Notes: generated from the sequence alone by a model not told the origin. DNA of 64,000 nt from DASVRA01 sp036388855 (GCA_036388855.1 DASVRA010000031.1:72828-136827), one strand, 5' to 3'. Positions 37,787 through 46,906 are shown, counted from the stretch's first letter. Program-made: numbers and translations.

Positions 37787-38341
37787 TTACGCTCTCTTGA
37801 GGGCGAACTTCATCTGGTCGAGCTTCGAACGGAGCGAAGCATCATATAGGCGCGACCCCACCTTCACGCGGAGCCCGCCGAGGATGGACGGATCGACGCG
37901 GGTGGTGATCTCCGGGTCCTTCCCCAGCGCCTGCCGCAGCGCAGCCTGCAGCCCCGACTGCTGCTCGGGCGTCAGCCGGATGGCGGTGGTGACTTCCGCC
38001 GCCACCGCGCCCCGGTGCTTGGCGCTCAGCCGCTGGAAGGCGGTGATCGTGCCGTTCAGCGCCGAGACCCGGCCGTTGGCGGCCAGCAGGCCGAGGAACT
38101 TGCGGGTGGTGGGCGTGAACCCCGCCTTGTCGGCGATCGCGGCGATGGCGCGGCCCTTGTCCTCCGAGGAGAAGGCCGGGGAGGAGATCAGCCGGCGCAG
38201 GTCCAGGCTCTCGCCGATCATCGCGCGCAGCGAGCGCAGGTCGCCTTCGACCGCCTCCAGCTGGCCGGTCTCCAGCGCCAGGTCGAACAGCGCCTGGGCG
38301 TAGCGGTCGCCAACGTCGGTGCTTCTGGAATCGTCCGCCAA
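37787..38341 (-). CDS. atpH: ATP synthase F1 delta subunit
   Basis: The delta subunit caps F1 and joins it to the peripheral stalk. The 184-residue protein reads VGDRYAQALFDLALETGQLEAVEGDL at the N-terminal helical domain (only its key part is given) and ends RVDPSILGGLRVKVGSRLYDASL, the OSCP/delta C-terminal signature. I place the start at TTG 38341, giving MADDSRSTDVG, which matches related delta subunits in length. The frame stays open further upstream, but that part is Pro/Arg-rich and not delta-like. First gene of atpHAGDC. Confidence 0.9.
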   Translation of the reverse strand: MADDSRSTDVGDRYAQALFDLALETGQLEAVEGDLRSLRAMIGESLDLRRLISSPAFSSEDKGRAIAAIADKAGFTPTTRKFLGLLAANGRVSALNGTITAFQRLSAKHRGAVAAEVTTAIRLTPEQQSGLQAALRQALGKDPEITTRVDPSILGGLRVKVGSRLYDASLRSKLDQMKFALKRA

Positions 38342-38708
38342 GGGGTCCGTCCGGTATGTTGTGCGCGACCATGGCGAAGGGGGAGGCCGCCACGGCTCAA
38401 AGGCTTGTCTGCGCTTAGGAAAGCACGGGAACAGGCGGCGGCGCGAACACCCCCGGCCCGAAGCCGCGCGGGAGATAGCATCTGCCCCTGCCATCCGCAA
38501 CCGGCGCCTATCGCTCTCCTGTTCTCGGGAGAGGGGGCGCCCACGCAGCGGGTGGGAAGTGAAAGCCGGTGCTGGTCAAGACGGACCAGCGCCTGCGGTC
38601 TCAGACAAGACTTCCAGTTGGCCTCCGGCGCTCTTGTTTAGCTTGTGGATCCATAGATTCCAGGCCTAGGGTCGATCTGGGCCGTTCGGGTCGTGGGGCT
38701 GTACTAAC
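38342..38708. other. Gene-free divergent gap between atpH and the large RTX gene
   Basis: I find no credible gene in these 367 bases. The gap must hold the promoters of the atp operon (minus strand) and the RTX gene (plus strand), but no convincing -35/-10 pair was found. It contains a G/C-rich inverted repeat at 38571-38590 and a CTCTCC...GGAGAG hairpin at about 38514-38533. Confidence 0.6.
38571..38590. repeat. Perfect inverted repeat GCTGGTC-N6-GACCAGC
   Basis: GCTGGTC (38571-38577) and GACCAGC (38584-38590) are exact reverse complements around a six-base centre, and one G-U/GC pair extends the stem. It is not followed by T residues. It could be an operator for one of the divergent genes or an RNA hairpin. 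Confidence 0.5.
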
Positions 38709-41615
38709 ATGTCGTCTTTTCCGGGTACGATCGGCAACGACAGCATCAAAGGCACCAACAGCGGCGACACCATCAATGACGGCGGCGGCGGCTTCGACAC
38801 GCTCGACGGCGCCGGCGGGGCCGACAAGATCACCGTCACCGGCGGCCTGGACTCGGTCATCGGCGGCGCTGGCGATGACCTGCTGATCGTCGACTACTCC
38901 GCCGACACCGGCAGCTTCCGGATGAACGGCGCCAGCTTCACCGACACCTTCGACACCTCCGTCGTGTTCAGCGAAATCGAGCGCTTCGACGTCACCTTTG
39001 GATCGGGCGCGGACATCATCGTGCTGGGCGACGGCAAGGACATCGCCAGCATGGGCGCGGGCGACGACTCCATCAACACGCTCAAGGGCGCCGCCACCGT
39101 GGACGGCGGCGCAGGCGGCAACGACCTGTGGCTCGCCGACTTCAGCGACACCTCGGCCGCCATCAAACTCAACCTGAACCTGGTGTCCTCCAGCCTCGGC
39201 AACGGCAGCCAGGTCACTAACGTCGAACGCGTCAACATCACCGGAAGCACGGCCGGGGACACGCTGATCACCCGCACGGGCGCGCCGAATGACGGTTTCA
39301 GCGATGTGGTGCGCGGCCTGGACGGCGACGACCGGATCGTCGTGGGCGGCGGCCTCGACACGGTGGACGGCGGCGCCGACACAGACACCCTGGTCATCGA
39401 TTACGCGACCGACACCGGCAGCTTCGGCATGTCCGGCTCGATCATCTCCGACTTTTCCAGCACTTCGGTCTCCTTCACCGACATCGAGCGGTTCGACGTC
39501 GCCTTCGGCTCGGGCTCCGACACCATCGTGCTGGGCGACGGCGCCGACACCGCCAGCATGGGGACGGGTGACGATTCCATCGACACCAAGAAGGGCCAGG
39601 CGATCGTCAACGGCGGCGCCGGGGGCAACGACCGCTGGCTGGCGGACTACAGCGACACGTCGGCCGGGCTCGTCCTCGACCTGAACAAGTCGCTCTCGAC
39701 CTTTGCCGACGGCAGCGAGATTCGCGGCATCGAACGCGTCAACCTGACCGGGAGCACCGGCGCCGACCTGATCATCACCCGCACGGGCAATCCCGACGAC
39801 GGTTTCGTCGATGTCGTGCGCGGCTTCGACGGCGACGACCGAATCGTGGTCGGCGGCGGCCTGGACCAGGTCGACGGAGGGCTCGGCGATCACGACACCT
39901 TGGTCATCGACTACGGGAGTGACGCCGGCAGCTTCAAAATGTCCGGCTCGATCATCTCCGACTTCTCCAACACCTCGGTCTCCTTCACCGGCATCGAGCA
40001 TTTCGACGCCACCTTCGGCTCCGGCGCCGACACCGTCGTGCTGGGCGACGGCGCCGACACGGCCAGCATGGGGACGGGCGACGACTCCATCGACACCAAG
40101 AAGGGCAAGGCGAACGTCAACGGCGGCGGCGGCAACGGCGACCGCTGGCTGGCCGACTACAGCGACACCTCGGCCAACGTTGTCCTTAACCTGAACAAAG
40201 CGCTCTCCACATTCGTCGATGGCAGCCAGATCCGCGGCATCGAGTGCGTCAACCTGACCGGCAGCGCCTCCGGCGACCTGATCATCACCCGCACGGGCGC
40301 CCCCGATGATGGGCTCAGCGACACTGTCCGGGGCTTCGATGGCGACGATGTGATCTTCGTCGGCGGGGGCATCGACTCGGTCGACGGCGGCAACGGTAAC
40401 GACTTCCTGGCCATCGACTATACGAACGACACCGGCAGCTTCCGCGTTTCGGGCGCGAACATCTCGGACTTCTTCAACACATCCGTGGCTTTCACCGGGA
40501 TAGAAAGGTTCGCCGTCAATCTGGGCTCGGGCAACGACAACATCTTCACCGGCGCCGGCGACGACGCGCTCCGGGGCCGGGCCGGCAACGACACGTTGAG
40601 CGGCCTTGACGGCGCCGACACCATCGAAGGCGGCGCGGGCGACGATGTCCTGGACGGCGGCGGCGGCGACAGTGACGTGCTGGACTACGCCTTTGCGGCG
40701 GGGGGCGTGACCGTCAGCCTCAACATCGTCGGAAACCAGAACACCGGCGGCGCCGGCAGCGACAACATCATCGGGTTCGAAAACCTGACCGGCTCCGATC
40801 ACGGCGATACCCTGGCCGGCAACCTCGACGACAACATCCTGGTCGGCGGCAAGGGCGGCGACAACATCGCCGGCCTGGACGGCAATGACGTGGTCGAAGG
40901 CGGCGCCGGGGCGGACACCCTGAACGGCAACGCCGGCGAGGACGCCGTGAGCTACCGGGGGGCCGAAGCGGGCGTGAAAGTCAGCCTCAAGCTCACCGGC
41001 GCGCAAAACACGGGTGGCGCGGGCACGGATAGGATCGCTGGTTGCGAAAACGTGTTCGGCTCCGACTTCGACGACACGCTGACGGGCGCCGGCGACGACA
41101 ACTTCCTGCTGGGCGCCAAGGGCGACGATGTGCTCGAGGGGCTCGCCGGTGATGATGTCCTTCAGGGCGACAGCGGCGATGACCGGCTCGTCGGAGGCGG
41201 GGACACCGATGTCCTGTTCGGGGGCAACGGCGAAGACCAACTGTTTGGCGACTCCGGCGTTGACATCCTCAGGGGCGGCGGGGGTCATGACGTACTGGAA
41301 GGCGGCGCCAGCACCGACTCCTTCCAGTTCACCGCCCTCACCGACTCCGCCCCCGACGCCCAGGACCTGATCACCGACCTCACCGACCAGGACCTGATCC
41401 AGTTCATCGGCATCGACGCCGACGCCACCCAGGCCGGCGAGCAGACCTTCGAGTTCGTCTCAAGCGTCGGCGATGGCGCGGGCGAGGCGACCCTGATCTA
41501 CAGCGCCGACCAGAACCGCACCGTGCTGCGCCTGTACGTGGACGGCGACAACACGGCCGACATGATCATCGCCATGGTCGGCGATCAGACCGGTTTCGAC
41601 GGCTTCGTCATCTAG
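38709..41615 (+). CDS. Large RTX protein with four 170-residue repeats, putative type I secretion substrate
   Basis: The 968-residue acidic protein begins without a signal peptide (SSFPGTIGNDSIKG). Residues about 30-600 consist of long repeats of about 170 residues whose equivalent positions begin near nucleotides 38797, 39309, 39816 and 40326. Each contains DGDDRIVVGGGLDxVDGG, GSFxMSGSIISDF, DTASMGTGDDSID and DLIITRTG segments; the last copy is partial. From about residue 610 come standard GGxGxDxUx nonapeptides and two V-x-V-S-L...QNTGGAG modules shared with the other RTX protein. The serralysin-like C-terminal 100 residues end in GFDGFVI, a plausible type I secretion signal. No enzymatic domain is visible. 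Exporter genes are not in the window. Confidence 0.88.
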   Translation: MSSFPGTIGNDSIKGTNSGDTINDGGGGFDTLDGAGGADKITVTGGLDSVIGGAGDDLLIVDYSADTGSFRMNGASFTDTFDTSVVFSEIERFDVTFGSGADIIVLGDGKDIASMGAGDDSINTLKGAATVDGGAGGNDLWLADFSDTSAAIKLNLNLVSSSLGNGSQVTNVERVNITGSTAGDTLITRTGAPNDGFSDVVRGLDGDDRIVVGGGLDTVDGGADTDTLVIDYATDTGSFGMSGSIISDFSSTSVSFTDIERFDVAFGSGSDTIVLGDGADTASMGTGDDSIDTKKGQAIVNGGAGGNDRWLADYSDTSAGLVLDLNKSLSTFADGSEIRGIERVNLTGSTGADLIITRTGNPDDGFVDVVRGFDGDDRIVVGGGLDQVDGGLGDHDTLVIDYGSDAGSFKMSGSIISDFSNTSVSFTGIEHFDATFGSGADTVVLGDGADTASMGTGDDSIDTKKGKANVNGGGGNGDRWLADYSDTSANVVLNLNKALSTFVDGSQIRGIECVNLTGSASGDLIITRTGAPDDGLSDTVRGFDGDDVIFVGGGIDSVDGGNGNDFLAIDYTNDTGSFRVSGANISDFFNTSVAFTGIERFAVNLGSGNDNIFTGAGDDALRGRAGNDTLSGLDGADTIEGGAGDDVLDGGGGDSDVLDYAFAAGGVTVSLNIVGNQNTGGAGSDNIIGFENLTGSDHGDTLAGNLDDNILVGGKGGDNIAGLDGNDVVEGGAGADTLNGNAGEDAVSYRGAEAGVKVSLKLTGAQNTGGAGTDRIAGCENVFGSDFDDTLTGAGDDNFLLGAKGDDVLEGLAGDDVLQGDSGDDRLVGGGDTDVLFGGNGEDQLFGDSGVDILRGGGGHDVLEGGASTDSFQFTALTDSAPDAQDLITDLTDQDLIQFIGIDADATQAGEQTFEFVSSVGDGAGEATLIYSADQNRTVLRLYVDGDNTADMIIAMVGDQTGFDGFVI

Positions 41616-41629
41616 GGCGCGGGCGCCGC

Positions 41630-42874
41630 CTAGGCCCCCAGCCGTGCAGCGGCCTGGCGCAGGCGCTCGAGCGCCGCGGCCCGGTCGCGCGGAAAGCCCG
41701 CCTCGATCCACCAGCGCTCCACCTCGCGCAGGGCCTCGCCGATATTGGGGCCTGGCGGAAGGCCGAGGGCGACGGCGTCCTCGCCGGTGACGGGCAGCGC
41801 AGGGCGCCTCCAGACGGCCGCGGCGGCAAGGAGCTCTGGCAGGCGCCGGGGCGGGATGGGCGCCGCCGCCGCCGCGAGCTGGACCTGGTCCGAGAACGCA
41901 CGCGGGCCCAGCCGGTATAGGGCGCGGCGGACCTCGACTGGTCCAAGAGGGGCGAGATCGATGTCCATCGGCCGCGCGGCGGCGACGAGCCTCTCCGCCT
42001 GGGCGTTCGACAGGCGCAGCCGCGCGGCGGCGTCCGCCGCCGCTTCGGGGTCCCGGGGCAGCAGGGCGGCCAGGCGCAATTCGGCGTCCGGCGTCGCGTG
42101 GCGGTCCCGCTCAAGCGCGACCAGCCGCTCGAACCGCCAGATGTCGGCGACCTCGGGCAGAACTTCCGCCAGCACCCCGGATCGCCGCATCAGCCGCACC
42201 GCCGGGCGCGGGTCGTCCGCGGCAAGAAGCTTGAGCAGCTCCTTGGAGACACGCTCCGCCGACAGGGTGTTTAAGCCGCCCTTCAAGGAGGCGCAGGCGG
42301 CCAGCCCTCGCGGGTCCGGCTCGCCCTTGCCGTACCAGGCGAAGAAGCGAAAGAAGCGCAGGATGCGCAGGTAGTCCTCGCGGATGCGCTGCCCGGCGTC
42401 GCCGACGAAGACGATGCGGCCGTCCCGGGCGTCGGCCACGCCCGCGCCTGTCGGGTCGAACAGCGCTCCGTCGAAGGCGGCGTAGACGGCGTTGAGCCGG
42501 AAGTCGCGGCGCTGGGCGTCCTCGTTCCAATCGGTCGTGAACGCGACCACCGCCCGGCGGCCGTCGGTCTCCACGTCGCGGCGCAGGGTGGTGACCTCGA
42601 ATGGTTTGCCGCCGGAGACGACGGTGACGGTGCCGTGCTCCACTCCCGTGGGGACCGGCTTCAGCCCCGCGGCGCGAGCCGCGTCGGTCACCTGCTCGGG
42701 CGTCAGCACGGTGGCGATGTCGACATCCTCCACCGGCAGGCCCATCAGCGTGTTGCGCACGCAGCCGCCGACGAAGCGGGCGCAGCCGGGGCCGCCCCGC
42801 ACCTCCAGCGCCTCGACCACCGCGCGCGTGGCATGCGCCGTCATCCAGGGCTGGAGGCCCAGGCTCTCGCTCAC
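41630..42874 (-). CDS. CCA-adding enzyme/poly(A) polymerase family nucleotidyltransferase
   Basis: The 414-residue protein is a class II tRNA nucleotidyltransferase or poly(A) polymerase. The N-terminal domain has the nucleotidyltransferase motif GGCVRNTLMGLPVEDVDIAT (catalytic aspartates in DVDIA) and RRDFRLNAVYAAFDG; the middle has the RNA-head-binding region DYLRILRFFRFFAWYG. CCA-adding and poly(A) enzymes of this class are hard to separate by eye; the alphaproteobacterial members in this DUF1285-NUDIX setting are usually called CCA/PcnB. It overlaps the NUDIX gene by four bases and converges on the RTX gene with a 14-base gap. Confidence 0.9.
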   Translation of the reverse strand: MSESLGLQPWMTAHATRAVVEALEVRGGPGCARFVGGCVRNTLMGLPVEDVDIATVLTPEQVTDAARAAGLKPVPTGVEHGTVTVVSGGKPFEVTTLRRDVETDGRRAVVAFTTDWNEDAQRRDFRLNAVYAAFDGALFDPTGAGVADARDGRIVFVGDAGQRIREDYLRILRFFRFFAWYGKGEPDPRGLAACASLKGGLNTLSAERVSKELLKLLAADDPRPAVRLMRRSGVLAEVLPEVADIWRFERLVALERDRHATPDAELRLAALLPRDPEAAADAAARLRLSNAQAERLVAAARPMDIDLAPLGPVEVRRALYRLGPRAFSDQVQLAAAAAPIPPRRLPELLAAAAVWRRPALPVTGEDAVALGLPPGPNIGEALREVERWWIEAGFPRDRAAALERLRQAAARLGA

Positions 42875-43470
42875 CCGCGCCTCGCGAAGGCCGGCGCCTC
42901 AGGCGCATGGAGGCGGCGGTAGAGGCTGTGCAGCATTGCCGCGGTGGCCCCCCAGATGAACCGCTCCCCCCAGGGCATGGCGAGGGTGCGGTAGCTGCGC
43001 CCGTCGGGGCCGGCGACCTGGTGCTCGCGGTGGTTGGCGGCGTCCATCAGGAAGTCGAGCGGGACCTCGAACACCTCGGCCACCTCTTCGGCGCTGGGGA
43101 CCGGCTCGAACTCCGGCGGGATGAAGCCCACGACAGGCGTGGCGCAGAACCAGCCGCCAACGCGGAAGGGCTCCAGCAGGCCGGCCACGTCTACCGCTTC
43201 TGGAGGCAGGCCGATCTCCTCGTGCGCCTCCCGCAGCGCGGTCTCCCAAGGCGTCTCGCCTGGGTCGGTGCGGCCGCCGGGGAAGGCGATCTGGCCAGCG
43301 TGGCGGCGCAAGGTTTCCGGCCGCAAGGTGAGCAGCACATGCAGCCCATCGGCCCGCTCGACCAGCGGCGCCAGCACCGCCGCGCGCTCGGTGTCCGGCG
43401 GCAGCGGCGGCTCGCGCCAGCTCTCCAGCGGGTCCAGGCGCGAGGCGATGAAGTCGCGCTGGGCGCTCAC
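42871..43470 (-). CDS. NUDIX hydrolase, CoA pyrophosphatase-like
   Basis: The 199-residue protein has a complete Nudix box: GGRTDPGETPWETALREA followed by HEEIGL, matching GX5EX7REUXEEXGU. Upstream, LLTLRPETLRRHAGQIAFPGG fits the NudL/CoA pyrophosphatase group (LLTxRxxxLxxHxGQxxFPGG, UPF0035-like). The likely substrate is coenzyme A or a related diphosphate. I choose GTG 43470, which overlaps the DUF1285 stop (GTGA), over an ATG at 43503 located inside the preceding gene. The stop overlaps the nucleotidyltransferase start. Confidence 0.9.
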   Translation of the reverse strand: MSAQRDFIASRLDPLESWREPPLPPDTERAAVLAPLVERADGLHVLLTLRPETLRRHAGQIAFPGGRTDPGETPWETALREAHEEIGLPPEAVDVAGLLEPFRVGGWFCATPVVGFIPPEFEPVPSAEEVAEVFEVPLDFLMDAANHREHQVAGPDGRSYRTLAMPWGERFIWGATAAMLHSLYRRLHAPEAPAFARRG

Positions 43471-44033
43471 CGCGCAGGCTCCAGCGGGCCGAGGTCGAAC
43501 CACACGCCGTTGGAAGCGACGCCTAGCCGGCCGCCCTGCGGACTGCCCATCGCCACGAGCTCATAGAATACGGGTCGGGCGATCAGCGCCTCCAGCCCCG
43601 CGCGCACATGCAGGTAAGGGCGCGGCTCGCCCGTGTCTTCGTCCATCTCCACCCGGAGCGGGTGGTCCGGCCCGGCTTCCACGACGTCGGCGACGTTGGT
43701 GGTGAAACGGAGCGTCTGGCCGTCACGATCCACGCGCACGGCGACAAAGGGGGCGTCCTCCACCCGGACCTTCAGCTTTTCGACCGGCGTGACCAGGTAG
43801 AAGCCGTCCTCGTCACGGCGCAGCACGGTGGAGAACAGGCGCACCAGCTCCTGCCGCCCGATCGGCGTGCCCTCGTGCATCCACAGGCCGTCCTTGCGGA
43901 TCAGGATGTCGATCTCGCCGCAACGGGGCGGGTTCCACAGGTGCACCGGCGGCAGGGCGCGCGCCCTGCCCTCGCTCGCGGCCATAGGCTGGCTTTGCGC
44001 GGCGGCGATCAGCTGCGACAGCGCGTCCGTCAT
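43467..44033 (-). CDS. DUF1285 family protein
   Basis: The 188-residue protein belongs to the DUF1285 family: the motifs PPVHLWNPPRCGEIDILIRKDG, W-x-x-EGTPIGR and LVRLFSTVLRRDEDGFYLVTPVEK are characteristic (given here in part). The family has a two-subdomain beta fold of unknown function. It is the first gene of a three-gene minus-strand operon with the NUDIX hydrolase and the CCA/poly(A) enzyme, all overlapping by four bases, which suggests a shared role in nucleotide or RNA metabolism. It is divergent from the MFS gene. Confidence 0.9.
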   Translation of the reverse strand: MTDALSQLIAAAQSQPMAASEGRARALPPVHLWNPPRCGEIDILIRKDGLWMHEGTPIGRQELVRLFSTVLRRDEDGFYLVTPVEKLKVRVEDAPFVAVRVDRDGQTLRFTTNVADVVEAGPDHPLRVEMDEDTGEPRPYLHVRAGLEALIARPVFYELVAMGSPQGGRLGVASNGVWFDLGPLEPAR

Positions 44034-44111
44034 GGGCGAGACTTAAGGCTGGCGGGGGCGGCAGGGAAGCTTGTTGCGCCGCGACGGGGACGGCTAAAAG
44101 CTGCCCGGTCC

Positions 44112-45365
44112 ATGAGCCAGCCTCCCTCCCCCTCCGGCGCGGCCGCCCTGTTCGGCCCGGGCCCGTTTCGGCTGTTCTGGACCGCGCGGTTCCTGGACCT
44201 GCTGGCGGTGCCGATGCAGGCGGTGACCCTGGCCTGGCAGGTCTACCAGATCGCGCGCGACCACCTGCACCTGAGTGTCGAGCAGGCGGCGCTGCAGGTC
44301 GGCATCGTCGGGCTGGCGCAGTTCCTGCCGCTGTTCGCCCTGACCTTGAACGCGGGCGCCGCGGCCGACCGCACTGACCGACGGCTGATCATGGGTCTTT
44401 GCATTGGTGTGGAGATGGTCAGCGTGATCGTGCTGGCGGCGCTGACCGCCGGCGGCCTGCGGACGCTGTGGCCGATCTTCGCGCTGGCCGCCGTGTTCGG
44501 GGCCGCGCGCGCCTTCTTCAACCCTGCCTCGACGGCGCTGGCTCCGATGTTGGTCCCGCGCGAGCTGCTGCCCCGCGCCATTGCCTGGAACGCGATCAAC
44601 TGGCAGGCCGCCGCGATCATCGGGCCGGCCGTTGGCGGCTTGCTGTGCGCCGTCTCGCCCGCCCTGTCCTACGCCGTGGTCGCCGGGCTCTACGCCCTAA
44701 GCCTCCTGTTCCTGCTGGCCATGCGCGCCAACACCCGCCCTGAGCCGCGCCACGAGTCCCGCGTGGCCCTGATCAAGGAGGGTATCGCCTACGTCTGGCG
44801 CGAGAAGATCGTGCTGGGGGCGACCTCGCTTGACCTGTTCGCGGTGCTGCTGGGGGGGGCGACGGCTCTGTTGCCCGTTTACGCCCGTGACGTTCTGCAC
44901 GTGGGGCCGACGGGGTTTGGCGTACTCCGTTCGGCCCCTGCCGTCGGGGCCACGGCGGTGGCGGGCTGGCTCGCCTTCCGGCCGCTCCGACGCCACGCGG
45001 GGCCGATGATGTTCACCGGCGTGGCGGTGTTCGGCCTCGCCACTATCGTGTTCGCGCTGTCGAAGGTGATGGCTCTTTCGCTGGTCGCCTTGGTGGTGCT
45101 GGGCGGCGCCGACATGATCTCCGTCTACGTGCGCCAGACCCTGATCCAGCTGGTCACGCCCGACCCTATGCGCGGCCGCGTGGCGGCGGTCTCCACCTTG
45201 TTCGTCGGCGCCTCCAACGAGCTCGGCGAGTTCGAGAGCGGCGTGATCGCCCGCTTCCTCGGCCCCGTCGGCGCCGCCCTCTTCGGCGGGATCGGCGCGC
45301 TGGTGGTCACCGGCCTCTGGGCCAGGCTGTTCCCGAGCCTCAGGAAGGCCGACCGCCTGGTTTGA
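44112..45365 (+). CDS. MFS transporter (EntS-like, MFS_3 group)
   Basis: The 417-residue protein has twelve hydrophobic segments and the MFS loop GAAADRTDRRLIMG after TM2. The opening FGPGPFRLFWTARFLDLLAVPMQ and the segment AWNAINWQAAAIIGPAVGG are typical of the EntS/MFS_3 group, whose members export siderophores, macrolides or other small molecules. No siderophore genes are near, so the substrate is open. ATG 44112 is preferred because the hydrophobic core starts shortly after; the frame stays open far upstream but overlaps the divergent DUF1285 gene. Confidence 0.9.
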   Translation: MSQPPSPSGAAALFGPGPFRLFWTARFLDLLAVPMQAVTLAWQVYQIARDHLHLSVEQAALQVGIVGLAQFLPLFALTLNAGAAADRTDRRLIMGLCIGVEMVSVIVLAALTAGGLRTLWPIFALAAVFGAARAFFNPASTALAPMLVPRELLPRAIAWNAINWQAAAIIGPAVGGLLCAVSPALSYAVVAGLYALSLLFLLAMRANTRPEPRHESRVALIKEGIAYVWREKIVLGATSLDLFAVLLGGATALLPVYARDVLHVGPTGFGVLRSAPAVGATAVAGWLAFRPLRRHAGPMMFTGVAVFGLATIVFALSKVMALSLVALVVLGGADMISVYVRQTLIQLVTPDPMRGRVAAVSTLFVGASNELGEFESGVIARFLGPVGAALFGGIGALVVTGLWARLFPSLRKADRLV

Positions 45366-45427
45366 GCCACGCTTGACCCTCGCGCGGGGGCGGAGCTAAG
45401 CCGGAAGCGATTCCAGTGGAGCTCGCC

Positions 45428-46843
45428 ATGAAACGCTTCGTATTCGGACTGGCCGCCGCCGCGCTCGGCACGCTGTCGCTGGCCACCGCGGCCGCGGCCC
45501 AGGAAGGCCGGGGCTACAGCACCCCCGCCGCCCCGCGCGACACCCAGATCCGCGAGACGCCCGAGGCCAAGGCCACTCGCCAAACGGGCGAGAAGGGCCG
45601 CGAGCGCGGGATGAAGGAGGCGCCCGCGCTGGTGTCGCAGTCCGGCCGCACCTGCACCGTGGCCGACGCGATGTACAAGGGCTCGGCCAAGAACAAGAAC
45701 GCCGAGGGCAAGACGGTCAACACCGACGTCTACGAAGTGACCTGTCAGGAGGGGCTGGGGCTGATCGTGCTCAACGCCGCGGGCACGGTGACCGCCAACG
45801 ACTGCCTGCAATATCAGACCGCCGCGGCGACCGCCGCCGATCCCGGCAAGGCGTTGACCTGCGCCCTGCCGGCCAACGCCAATCCGGAGAAGGCTCTGCA
45901 GCCCCTGCTGACCCGCGCCGGCTCCCAGTGCCAAGTCGCCAAGGCGCGCTGGATCGGCTACAGCCCGAGCGCCCTGGTGAACCAGTACGAAGTTGGCTGC
46001 GCCGACAATTCGGCCTACATCCTCACGGTGCCGACCGCCGGCTCGCAAAGGCAATTGGCGGCCGACAACTGCGTCAAGGCCAGCGCCTCGGGCGTCACCT
46101 GCCAATACCTGCCGCCCGAGCAGATCCGGACCCAGATCGCGGCCCTCGCCGCCCCCGCCAACCGCCAGTGCCAGGTGACCCAGGCCCGCTACGTCGGCTC
46201 GGCCAGCAGCGGCACGAGCTTCTACGAAGTGGGATGCGCCGACGAAAAGGCCGGCTACATGTTCGAGACCGATGCCCAGGGCCGCTTCACCCGCGCCATC
46301 GACTGCGCGCGCGCGGCCGGCGTCGGCGGCGGCTGCACCTTCACCAACGCGGTGGTGGCCGAAAGCGAGCAGGCCGGCACCTACACCAAGCTGGCCGGCC
46401 AGGTCGGCTACAAGTGCAACGTGAAGGAATACCGCTCCCTCGGCGTGGATCCCCAGGGGCGGGAAGTGGTCGAACTGGCCTGTAGCGACCGCCCGGACGG
46501 CGCCATCGTCATGCTGCCCGTCAGCGCCGGACAGAAGGGCGAGGTCTACAACTGCGTCCGCGCCGAGGCCCGCAGCCTGAAGTGCGGCCTGACCAAGATG
46601 GACGCCTCCTACTCCAAGATCACCCAGCAGATCAGCGGCAAGGGCAAGGAATGCTCGGTCAACGCCGCGCGCGGCATGGGCTCCGACGACAAGGGCAACG
46701 AGTACGTCGAAGTCGCCTGCGGCGGCGGCGGCGGCATGGTCGTGGTCTACCAAACCGGGACCGAGGCCGTCGGCAGCACCATACCGTGCTCGCAGGCCAA
46801 GGGCATCGGCGGCGGCTGCAAGCTTCCGGGCGCCGCGGGTTAA
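45428..46843 (+). CDS. Secreted protein with five tandem four-cysteine modules
   Basis: I do not recognise a family for this 471-residue protein. It has a clear signal peptide (MKRFVFGLAAAALGTLSLATAAAAQ) and then five tandem modules of about 80 residues. Each has four cysteines in the pattern C-x-V...(Y/V)(E/V)(V/L)xC...C...C. The first cysteines of the modules are C76, C168, C248, C330 and C409, which makes 20 module cysteines in all, an even number that suggests two disulfides per module in the periplasm or outside. Linkers are alanine/glutamine-rich. ATG 45428 begins the signal peptide; GTG 45416 is in frame but unnecessary. A strong terminator follows. Confidence 0.85.
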   Translation: MKRFVFGLAAAALGTLSLATAAAAQEGRGYSTPAAPRDTQIRETPEAKATRQTGEKGRERGMKEAPALVSQSGRTCTVADAMYKGSAKNKNAEGKTVNTDVYEVTCQEGLGLIVLNAAGTVTANDCLQYQTAAATAADPGKALTCALPANANPEKALQPLLTRAGSQCQVAKARWIGYSPSALVNQYEVGCADNSAYILTVPTAGSQRQLAADNCVKASASGVTCQYLPPEQIRTQIAALAAPANRQCQVTQARYVGSASSGTSFYEVGCADEKAGYMFETDAQGRFTRAIDCARAAGVGGGCTFTNAVVAESEQAGTYTKLAGQVGYKCNVKEYRSLGVDPQGREVVELACSDRPDGAIVMLPVSAGQKGEVYNCVRAEARSLKCGLTKMDASYSKITQQISGKGKECSVNAARGMGSDDKGNEYVEVACGGGGGMVVVYQTGTEAVGSTIPCSQAKGIGGGCKLPGAAG

Positions 46844-46871
46844 GGCGGCCGCTGCCGCTAAGCTGGTGAAA

Positions 46872-46904
46872 GGCCGCCGGAGCGATCCGGCGGCCCCTGT
46901 TCTT
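46872..46904. terminator. Strong hairpin terminator between convergent genes
   Basis: GGCCGCCGGA (46872-46881) and TCCGGCGGCC (46886-46895) form a perfect ten-pair stem around a GCGA tetraloop. CCTGTTCTT follows on the plus strand. It lies between the Cys-module gene and the convergent dihydroorotase gene and may serve both. Confidence 0.7.
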
Positions 46905-46906
46905 GG

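Noticed and set aside
38601..41288. Long open frame antisense to the large RTX gene
   Set aside because: Its apparent repeats are the reverse complement of the RTX repeats; there is no ribosome site and no family resemblance.
38709..41615. Regularly spaced repeats that could suggest a CRISPR array
   Set aside because: The repeats are in one long reading frame and encode RTX motifs; unit size is about 510 bases and no constant repeat/variable spacer structure exists.
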